Assembly (NCBI GenBank): GCA_951813065.1
Contig: CATOTH010000003.1
Coordinates: 152,559-216,558, forward strand
Length of the DNA: 64,000 bases
Direction: 5' to 3'
Origin: an uncultured Bryobacterales bacterium
GTDB lineage: Bacteria > Acidobacteriota > Terriglobia > Bryobacterales > UBA6623
Positions 57,249 to 64,000 of the stretch are shown piece by piece. Within the stretch, counting starts at the first letter, position 1; the number at the start of each line of letters is the position of its first letter. Below the pieces are notes generated by a model. The model saw only the letters and a program-made list of their open reading frames with translations, made no database searches and was not told the origin of the DNA. Position numbers and translations under genes: made by a program.

Positions 57249-60200
57249 GTGAGTGCCGCCATTTCCCGGCGTCCCCTGTCGCTGTTGCTGCTCGCGATGC
57301 TTCCACTAGTGGGCGGAGCCACGGATGTCGGAGACCAGGGACCGGCGATCCTGGAGCGTCGCTGCCTCGCGTGCCATGGGCCAACGACCCGCATGGGAGA
57401 GCTGGATCTCTCGAATCGGGAGACAGCGCTGCGGGGAGGCACCCGTGGACCAGCGGTTGTCCCGTCGGACCCGGGGAACAGCCTTGTCCTCGCCAGGGTG
57501 TTCGCGGACGAAATGCCTCCCGCAGCGCCGCTCTCCGAGGCTGACAAGCAAGCCCTGCGAAGCTGGATCGCGGGCGGTGCAGTGTGGCCGGGCCAAATCT
57601 CGGAGCGCAGGGCCGGAAATGACTGGTGGTCGCTCCAGCCGTTGCGAGAAACGGTCCCTCCTGCGGTCCAAGCGAAGGCGTCAGGATGGTCAGCCTCGCC
57701 CGTTGATCGCTGGATCCTTGACGGGCTGGAAGCCGCCGGTTTGCAACCCTCCCCCGAGGCGGAGCGGGGGATCCTGATCCGCCGCCTGAACTATGCGCTG
57801 CTCGGATTGCCTCCGACACCCGAGGAGGTCAAGCAGTTTGTGCAGGACTCGAACGAGGACGCATACGAGCGCCTGGTGGACCGCCTCCTCGCATCTCCGC
57901 ACTATGGCGAGCGCTGGGCGCGGCACTGGCTGGATTTGGTCCGATTCGCCGAGAGCGAGGGCTTTGAGCGGGATCTGCAGCGCGATCATGCCTGGCCGTA
58001 TCGAGACTACGTGATCCGCAGCTTCAACAGCGACAAGTCCTACCTCCAGTTTGCCCGCGAGCAGCTGGCTGGTGACGTCATCGAGCCGGTGACTCGGGAT
58101 GGCATCGTGGCAACCACGATGCTTGCACTCGGTCCGGTCGACGGCATCGGCCTCACTTCGGCGGTCCTTGAGGAGCGTCAGCAGGTCCGAGAAGACTACC
58201 TCGAGGAGATGGTCGGAACGGTCACCCAGACCTTTCTGGGACTGACGGTCAACTGCGCCCGCTGCCATGACCACAAGTTCGACCCGATCGCCCAGGAAGA
58301 GTACTACCGCATGAAGGCAGCCTTCCAAGCGATCTGGCCGCCAACCGTCCCGATCACGAACGGCGGGCTGGACGAATTCTTTCCGTTCGGCTTGCCGGTC
58401 CTGACGCCTGACGAGCGGGTTCGCCACGAGAACCGCATCGGCGCGCTGGACGAGCGCATGGAGGAAATCGCCGACACGGTGGGTCGGCTGTACCGCAATG
58501 TGCGCCCGGAGCGCATGGCCAGCACTGTTCCACAGCCGCGCGCGCGGTGGACCTTCGATATCGACGGTCGCGCGGACCACGAATCTCTGCATCTTCGCCT
58601 GGACGGCAACACCGAGATTGCCGCGGGCCGGATGCGGTTGCGCCGGGTGGAGGAGGACCCGGACAATGACAAGGCTGCGGACAAGAAGCCGCCGAAGCCC
58701 GTCCTGGGGGTTGCCGCCAGTTCGCGATTGACCCGGGACCTCCGGGAGAAGACCCTTGAGGTGTGGCTGTACGTCGACAGCGAGCCCACCAAGCTGGGCA
58801 TTCCGGTAGAAATCCGCGGACAAAGCGGATTTCGAGGCGCGCCGCTCGACGGGATCATGTACGTGGCGGAAAAGGAGCCGCGCTGGCAGAATTTCTCGGT
58901 CGGCAGCTTTCGAACCGCTGATGTCGGGGGCCCCGCCGAGAAGCTAGAGCCGGGCGACCAAATCCAAGTCGCGATTGCGTACGCGGCCGAGGGCACGATT
59001 TCGATCTTCCGCGACGGCAAACTCTACGGGGAGCCCTACCGGCCCGATCCGGGATCCCCTCCGGGACGTCTCCAGTTGTACGGAGAGGACGACGCGCTCC
59101 TGCGGTTCTCGGTCACGGACAGTTTCTCGATCCGGGAGGCGCGGCTGTACGACACGGCCCTCTCCGAGGCAGCAATCGACGCCTCTTTCCGCGCAGGCAT
59201 CCAGGACTGGACAGAAGCGGAGCTCCATAAGCGGATGGATCCGTCGACGAAAGACCGCATCGCGCGATTGCAAGACGAGCTGGAGCAATTGCGAAAGGAA
59301 CGCGAAAGCGTTCAGAAGCCGCAGCTCGCCCACGCGGCGCAGGTGCGCGCCATGGAGCCGACGCATGTTCTGATCCGCGGCGCCGTCAACAGCAAGGGGC
59401 CGGTAGTCGAACCAGCGGGCCTGGCGTGCGTACCCGGGATGCCCGTGGACCTTGGATTGTCGGTAAAGGCGGGAGAGGGGGAGCGGCGCCGTGCCATTGC
59501 GGAGTGGATCGCCAATCCCGACAACCCACTGTTTTCCAGGGTGATGGTCAACCGCGTGTGGCAGTACCACTTCGGCCAGGGATTGGCCTCCAACCCCAGC
59601 GATCTCGGCTTCAACGGGGGCGAGCCCAGCCACCCGGAGCTACTCGACTGGTTGGCCGCCGAGTTCGCCCGCGAAGGGTGGAGCCTCAAGCAACTGCACA
59701 AGCGCATCCTGATGTCGCGGGCCTATCGCCAGTCTTCGCGCTGGAACGCTGAAGCGGCCTCCGCGGATGCAGACAACCGCCTCGTCTGGAGGTTCACGCC
59801 GCGCCGCCTCACGGGCGAGGATGTGCGCGACAGCATGCTGGCCGTCAGCGGCGATCTGAACCCTAGCGTTCACGGTCCGAGCTACCGTCCGTTTGACATC
59901 GGAGCGGGCCCCGGCAGCCTGCGGCGCTACGAATTGACCACGCGCGACTCCCCGGACCTGCGCCGCCGCACGGTCTACCGGATGAACACCATAACGGGGG
60001 GCGATCCGATGCTCGAGGCGCTCGACTGCCCGCTGCCCGCGGTGAAGGCACCGAAGCGTCCGTCGACAACCACTGCAATCCAGGCCCTGAGTTTGATGAA
60101 CAACGCGTTCGTGCAACACCGGGCGGAGGGCTTTGCGACACGCATGCAGCAGGAAGCGCCGACGCTCGACAGCCAGATCAAGAGAGCGTTCTCGCTGGCA

Positions 60201-60320
60201 TACGGGCGGCTGCCGGACGCCGATGAGTTGGCGTCAAGTCGTGCGGTGGTGGACAAGCACGGATGGACCTCCCTCAGCTGGGGGATCCTCAACACAAGCG
60301 AGTTCCTGTATGTTCGATGA
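57249..60320 (+). CDS. DUF1549/DUF1553 c-type cytochrome with central LamG-like insert, cassette D
   Basis: 1023 residues from GTG 57249, preceded by AGGAAAGG. This start gives a clean signal (SRRPLSLLLLAMLPLVGG); the frame is open to 57132. Haem motif CLACH at 39-43, DUF1549 with CARCHDHKFDP, then a concanavalin/LamG-like sandwich (about 410-650: KTLEVWLYVDSEPTKLG, GTISIFRDGKLYG, REARLYDTALSEAAIDA) and a short coiled segment before DUF1553 (NPLFSRVMVNRVWQYHFG, SHPELLDWLA). Ends ILNTSEFLYVR. The last 11 bases overlap the DUF1501 gene. Confidence 0.93.
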   Translation: MSAAISRRPLSLLLLAMLPLVGGATDVGDQGPAILERRCLACHGPTTRMGELDLSNRETALRGGTRGPAVVPSDPGNSLVLARVFADEMPPAAPLSEADKQALRSWIAGGAVWPGQISERRAGNDWWSLQPLRETVPPAVQAKASGWSASPVDRWILDGLEAAGLQPSPEAERGILIRRLNYALLGLPPTPEEVKQFVQDSNEDAYERLVDRLLASPHYGERWARHWLDLVRFAESEGFERDLQRDHAWPYRDYVIRSFNSDKSYLQFAREQLAGDVIEPVTRDGIVATTMLALGPVDGIGLTSAVLEERQQVREDYLEEMVGTVTQTFLGLTVNCARCHDHKFDPIAQEEYYRMKAAFQAIWPPTVPITNGGLDEFFPFGLPVLTPDERVRHENRIGALDERMEEIADTVGRLYRNVRPERMASTVPQPRARWTFDIDGRADHESLHLRLDGNTEIAAGRMRLRRVEEDPDNDKAADKKPPKPVLGVAASSRLTRDLREKTLEVWLYVDSEPTKLGIPVEIRGQSGFRGAPLDGIMYVAEKEPRWQNFSVGSFRTADVGGPAEKLEPGDQIQVAIAYAAEGTISIFRDGKLYGEPYRPDPGSPPGRLQLYGEDDALLRFSVTDSFSIREARLYDTALSEAAIDASFRAGIQDWTEAELHKRMDPSTKDRIARLQDELEQLRKERESVQKPQLAHAAQVRAMEPTHVLIRGAVNSKGPVVEPAGLACVPGMPVDLGLSVKAGEGERRRAIAEWIANPDNPLFSRVMVNRVWQYHFGQGLASNPSDLGFNGGEPSHPELLDWLAAEFAREGWSLKQLHKRILMSRAYRQSSRWNAEAASADADNRLVWRFTPRRLTGEDVRDSMLAVSGDLNPSVHGPSYRPFDIGAGPGSLRRYELTTRDSPDLRRRTVYRMNTITGGDPMLEALDCPLPAVKAPKRPSTTTAIQALSLMNNAFVQHRAEGFATRMQQEAPTLDSQIKRAFSLAYGRLPDADELASSRAVVDKHGWTSLSWGILNTSEFLYVR

Positions 60321-61689
60321 TCCAACGCGCAGACGGTGGCTGCTGGACGCTGCCGGTGGATTCGGCTGGCTGGCCTTGGCGGGCATTCTCGGGTCGGAGC
60401 GGGGGCAGGCGGCACCCCATTTCGCCCCACGGGCCAAACGCGTCATCCAGGTCTTCTCGGTCGGTGGGATGAGCCACATCGACACGTTTGACTTCAAGCC
60501 GGAGCTCAAGAGGCGGGACGGGCAGCCGTTCGACATGCCGACGTTCTTCGGCCAGGGCGGCAATCTCTGGGCCTGCCCGTGGGAGTTCAAGCAGCACGGC
60601 GAGAGCGGCCAGTGGGTGAGCGGTCTGTTGCCCAACCTCGCCAAGCAGGTAGACCACCTGACTATCGTGCGCAGCATGGTGGCGAGGAGCGCCAACCACA
60701 TGCCCGCGGTCGCGCAGATGAACACCGGCTTCATCCTGACCGGATTCCCGGCGATGGGGGCCTGGGTGACCTACGCGCTCGGATCGGAGAACGAGAACTT
60801 GCCCGCCTTCGTTGTCCTGCCCGACCAGAAAGGCAACCCTTGGGGCGGTTCCGTGCAATGGAGCAACGGCTTCCTGCCGGCCGCGGTGCAAGGCACCGCA
60901 TTCCGGACGCAGGGCGACGGCCCGCCAGTGCCCGACCTAACCCGCCCGGAAGGAGTATCGGAGACAGCGCGCAACGGGGCCATGCAGTGGTTGCGGCAGA
61001 TGAACGAGCGCTACACCGCGGCGAACCCGGGCGATTCAAGCCTGGATGCGCGGATCCGCAGCTATGAGGTCGCCGCGCAGATGCAAGTGAGCGTGCCGGA
61101 GATCGCGGACCTCAGCCGGGAGACAGACGCGACCCGTTCCCTGTATGGATTCGACGAGGAAAAGACAGCGGGGATGGCCAAGAACTGCCTGCTCGCCCGG
61201 CGCCTTCTGGAGCACGGCGTTCGGTTCGTCCAGATCTACCAGGGCGGAGCGGGCGGCAATTGGGACGCGCACGGCAGCCTGATTGCCAACCACCAAGGGA
61301 TGGCAGACGAATACGATCGGCCCGTGGCCGCCCTCCTCGAGGATCTCCGCAGCCGGGGCCTGCTCGAAGACACCCTGGTGATGGGGATCACCGAATTCGG
61401 GCGCACACCAGTATCCCAGGGCAGCGGCAAGAACGCCGGACGCGATCACCACGCGAACTGCTTCACATGCTGGATGGCCGGCGCAGGTTTGAAGCCGGGC
61501 TTCAGTTTCGGGGCTTCCGACGAACTGGGCTACGAGCCAGCCGAGAATCCCGTCGAGATCTTCGACCTTCATGCCACGGCGTTGCACCTGCTCGGCCTCG
61601 ACCACGAGCGACTCACGTACTACCACAATGGGATTGACCGCCGATTGACCGACGTCCACGGACGGGTCCTATGGGATCTATTCAGCTAA
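60310..61689 (+). CDS. DUF1501 protein (Tat substrate), cassette D
   Basis: 459 residues from ATG 60310, inside the last codons of the cytochrome gene. Tat-type signal TRRRWLLDAAGGFGWLALAG. DUF1501 pattern: VIQVFSVGGMSHIDTFDFKP, SMVARSANHMPA, WVTYALGSEN, MGITEFGRTPV and AGRDHHANCFTCWMAGAG. This copy has MGITEFGRT where the others have WGGEFGR, so it belongs to a different DUF1501 subgroup. Coupled to the cytochrome gene by overlap. Confidence 0.95.
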   Translation: MFDDPTRRRWLLDAAGGFGWLALAGILGSERGQAAPHFAPRAKRVIQVFSVGGMSHIDTFDFKPELKRRDGQPFDMPTFFGQGGNLWACPWEFKQHGESGQWVSGLLPNLAKQVDHLTIVRSMVARSANHMPAVAQMNTGFILTGFPAMGAWVTYALGSENENLPAFVVLPDQKGNPWGGSVQWSNGFLPAAVQGTAFRTQGDGPPVPDLTRPEGVSETARNGAMQWLRQMNERYTAANPGDSSLDARIRSYEVAAQMQVSVPEIADLSRETDATRSLYGFDEEKTAGMAKNCLLARRLLEHGVRFVQIYQGGAGGNWDAHGSLIANHQGMADEYDRPVAALLEDLRSRGLLEDTLVMGITEFGRTPVSQGSGKNAGRDHHANCFTCWMAGAGLKPGFSFGASDELGYEPAENPVEIFDLHATALHLLGLDHERLTYYHNGIDRRLTDVHGRVLWDLFS

Positions 61690-61708
61690 CTCGGGCGGCG
61701 AGCGGCCC

Positions 61709-62316
61709 ATGGGTCGTTCTCGAACCATGATGGCGCGCTTTGTGGCTGGCGCTGCTGCGCGGCTCCCGCGCAGTGCAGAGGCAGGTGTGTGGGGCCTGCT
61801 CGTGCTGGTTCCGTGCGGTGCCTCGGAGAGCTCGGCACCCAGGGTTGCGATCAACCGGCCGGCGGTGGGGTTCGTCTTGCCCCTGAGCCTGCAGGCCAAG
61901 CAGGCCGCCGACGGATCCTCGTCGGCAACTACCTCGACCGCGCGCGGCGCATCACCTGCGAATGCACGGACCTGAAGGCCACGATCCGCTCGGGTGGTCC
62001 GCTGAGCATCCAAGCCATTGTCGAGGCGAGCGATTCCGCGATTCCGGGTCCCCGCGCCCTCGTTGTCGAGACTCCCAAGGGGCCTTCCAATCGAATCCTG
62101 TTCCGCGTGACGGGGTGGCCCAGCATCGTCGAGAAAGAACCGAACGAAAGCCGTGAGCAACCACAGCCGGTCCCGACGCCAGCGATCATCGAGGGCAAGA
62201 TCGCGACCGTACAAGACTCGGACATGTTTCGGTTCCACGTGGACGCTGGCGAGCGACTGGCCTTCAATATCCTTTCAGCGCGCGGCGGGGCCCGCGACCA
62301 TGTGCCACAGTCCTGA
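61709..62316 (+). pseudogene. Remnant of an IPT/pre-peptidase-C-type surface protein (frameshifted, truncated)
   Basis: Homologous-looking sequence is split over two frames. A signal-like start and SSAPRVAINRPA lie in the frame of 61709. From about 61910 the reading moves to another frame: GNYLDRARRITC, GPRALVVETPKGPSNR, FRVTGWPSIVEKEPNESRE, then IEGKIATVQDSDMFRFHVDAGERLAFNILS. The latter is the usual Ig/IPT-to-PPC transition of large secreted proteins that accompany DUF1549/DUF1501 genes. It breaks off at about 62300 where the next domain should continue. Non-functional in all likelihood. Confidence 0.65.
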
Positions 62317-62326
62317 TGACAGCCCG

Positions 62327-62641
62327 CTCAGTTCAACGCTGGTGGTCGTTTCGGGCGAGTTCGGCCGAACGCCGGAGGTGAATGCCGCAGCCGGACACGA
62401 CCACGGACCACAGGTCTTCTCGGTGGTACTCGGAGGATCGGGCATCCAGGGCGGGCGGGCCTACGGATCCTCCGACGCGGTGGGCGGCGAACCGCCCGAC
62501 AACCAAGTCTCGATGGAGGACTTGACGGCCACGATCTCCGACCGGCTCGGGATCGACCCCGACAAGGAGCACCACACTTCAACGAAGCGGCCAGTATAGT
62601 TGGCCAATCGTCGAAAACCGGTCCGGGCGCCGCCTGTATAG
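62327..62641 (+). pseudogene. C-terminal remnant of a DUF1501 gene with in-frame stop
   Basis: Starting near 62327 the translation reads STLVVVSGEFGRTPEVNAAAGHDH, VVLGGSGIQGGRAYGSSDAVG and MEDLTATISDRLGIDPDKE, unmistakably the last part of a DUF1501 protein. A TAG at 62597-62599 interrupts it, yet the family-like sequence continues after it (LANRRKPVRAP) to a second TAG at 62639-62641. The first 380 or so residues are missing and the fragment abuts the PPC remnant, as expected after an internal deletion. It is a decayed fifth cassette. Confidence 0.75.
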
Positions 62642-62881
62642 TCTGGATCTCCGACGGCCAGGTGCCCCCTGCCGCTCGGGGAGGTGGGCACGCGAACGTG
62701 CTCAACGTGGCATAGGGGACGGGAGACCCGGACATAGAGAAGATTGCAAACCGCATTCTGTGTTTGGCCCGCCCTGTTTAGCGAGATCTACGACGCCTGG
62801 CCGACAAGAATCGAGTCTGCCCAGTATCAGCCAGCAACGGGGAGCGATCATCCACTCCTCGAGAATGATTCGGGGGGCCCG

Positions 62882-64000
62882 TCAACCGTCGGCAAACAGC
62901 TTGGACAACCTCTCGACCTCGCTCGGCTTGGCCGCCCCTATGTTCTCCATCTCGAGAGGGTCCGCCTCTCGGTCATAGAGCACGGTGTCTTCGAAGAATC
63001 CTTCAACAAGCTTGTAGCGGTGGTCTTGTACCAACCGAAATCGTCCCGCATGCGCCTGGCCGGCCTTCAGTGCGGACCGAGCGAACTCGCGATGCTGTCC
63101 GCCCCCTTGGTCAAGGAGAGCTCGCAGCGATTGACTCTCCATCTCCCTAGGAACGGGAAGGTCTGCGAAATCAATGAACGTTGCGGAGAGATCCATCAAA
63201 CTGACCAGGGAGTCGCTTCGCACCCCCTCCGCGATGCCGGGTCCCGCCATGACCAGGGGAACCCCGGCCGATGCCTGGTATGGCACGCTCTTGCCCCAGC
63301 GGTCGTGGTCACCCAGCATTTCGCCGTGATCGCTGGAGTAGACGATGACGGTGTTGTCAAGCTCTCCACGCTCCCCCAAGTGGCGTTGGTAGAGCCCAAG
63401 CCAACGGTCGATGTTCTCGATCATGGCGGAGTAGTTTTGACGGATTTGCACGTGTTGGTCGGCCGGGAATGGCCCTGAGTAGTTGTGTGGCTGGGGAAAC
63501 CCGTCAATCACGCGGTCCGGGCCGCGATACTGGCGCTCCATCCGGGCGGTGATGTCCATCGGTGGATGCGGTCCATTGAAGTTCACCACGAGAAACCAAG
63601 GTGACTCGCCTGGAGCGCGATCCAACAACCCGAGTCCTGTCCGAGCGGTAAAGTTGTCCAGATAGTGCTCGTCGGCCAGTGGACAGGGCTCGGTCATGCC
63701 CCACCAGTTGGAGTCACGAGGCTCGCTCCTCATGGCGATGTCCTCCGCGCAGATTCGGTCTTGCGGGGGGTCAAGGGAGGCAAGGTAGGCATAGTAGGGT
63801 TCCTTGGGGCCAACGCTGTCGCCGAAGTAGCCGCCGCCCTTGCCGGCCGTGATCAGCATGTCCGAGAAACCCCAAGGCTCCATGTTGGCGCGTCCGTCCA
63901 GCGTCCGTCCCGCCCTGCCCTTGTGCAAGTCGATCTTGCCGCAGGCCATGGTGTGGTAGCCGCTATCCCGCAGATGCTTGTAGAACGTTGTGATTTCTGG
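62882..64000 (-). CDS. Type I sulfatase, C-terminal part (runs off window)
   Basis: The frame is open from stop 62882 to the window end (373 codons), so the gene begins beyond 64000. The visible part starts EITTFYKHLRDSGYHTMACGKIDLHKG, the segment after the active site, where the Lys in GKID is a conserved sulfatase ligand. It continues with PWFLVVNFNGPHPPMD and VIVYSSDHGEMLGDHDRWGK (metal ligands Asp-His) and a C-terminal region typical of choline/iduronate-sulfatase-like enzymes. The formylglycine motif lies outside the window. The ATG at 63949 is internal, not the start. Confidence 0.92.
   Translation of the reverse strand, partial: PEITTFYKHLRDSGYHTMACGKIDLHKGRAGRTLDGRANMEPWGFSDMLITAGKGGGYFGDSVGPKEPYYAYLASLDPPQDRICAEDIAMRSEPRDSNWWGMTEPCPLADEHYLDNFTARTGLGLLDRAPGESPWFLVVNFNGPHPPMDITARMERQYRGPDRVIDGFPQPHNYSGPFPADQHVQIRQNYSAMIENIDRWLGLYQRHLGERGELDNTVIVYSSDHGEMLGDHDRWGKSVPYQASAGVPLVMAGPGIAEGVRSDSLVSLMDLSATFIDFADLPVPREMESQSLRALLDQGGGQHREFARSALKAGQAHAGRFRLVQDHRYKLVEGFFEDTVLYDREADPLEMENIGAAKPSEVERLSKLFADG

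Overview
The window reads as about 64 kb of a high-GC, heterotrophic Acidobacteriota-type chromosome, closest in style to the Solibacter/Bryobacter lineage. That call is an inference from gene content. It rests on Oar-like TonB-dependent receptors with a carboxypeptidase-regulatory domain, a VWFA-related protein of the acidobacterial type, many secreted c-type cytochromes of the Planctomycete-cytochrome class (DUF1549/DUF1553, DUF1592) paired with DUF1501 or DUF1552 partners, and several sulfatases. Nearly every product carries a Sec, Tat or lipoprotein signal, so this is an outward-facing, polymer- or glycoconjugate-degrading region. I see no rRNA, tRNA, CRISPR array, insertion sequence or phage gene.

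Layout. 1-1047 (-): N-terminus of a DUF4011-type superfamily 1 helicase, cut by the window edge at its Walker A motif. 1637-5558 (+): DUF1552 plus DUF1592-type cytochrome pair. 5807-10597 (-): very large di-haem cytochrome with a terpenoid-cyclase-like toroid, HEAT-like region and sugar-binding-like domain. 10976-13145: divergent APC permease and methyltransferase. 13378-17885 (-), 20893-25046 (+), 47814-51992 (-) and 57249-61689 (+): four DUF1549/1553 cytochrome + DUF1501 cassettes. A fifth, decayed locus lies at 61709-62641. 18315-20642: YciI-like protein and amidohydrolase. 25408-28212: TlpA-like thioredoxin protein and sulfatase. 28232-33798: apparently plugless TonB receptor with VWA protein, and a second sulfatase. 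52349-56726 (-): SGNH-like protein and a beta-propeller dehydrogenase ending in an azurin domain. 62882-64000 (-): third sulfatase, cut by the edge.

The most distinctive block is 33.9-47.7 kb. A GH-A-clan glycosidase-like lipoprotein is divergent from a full-length TonB receptor, whose promoter overlaps a perfect palindrome. Downstream on the plus strand come four closely packed secreted hydrolases: a CehA/McbA-type metallohydrolase, an alpha/beta hydrolase, a glycosidase fused to a PIG-L deacetylase, and a glycosidase fused to a penicillin-acylase-type Ntn hydrolase. The same glycosidase barrel plus helical module is therefore used three times, alone or joined to two unrelated amide-cleaving domains. 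My working hypothesis is a SusD-less, PUL-like locus for an N-acylated glycoconjugate or glycolipid, with the receptor importing products.

The cytochrome cassettes probably form periplasmic or outer-surface redox/hydrolase pairs. Their repetition, with different carbohydrate-binding-like inserts in each copy, suggests paralogue diversification towards different polymers, with one copy already lost.
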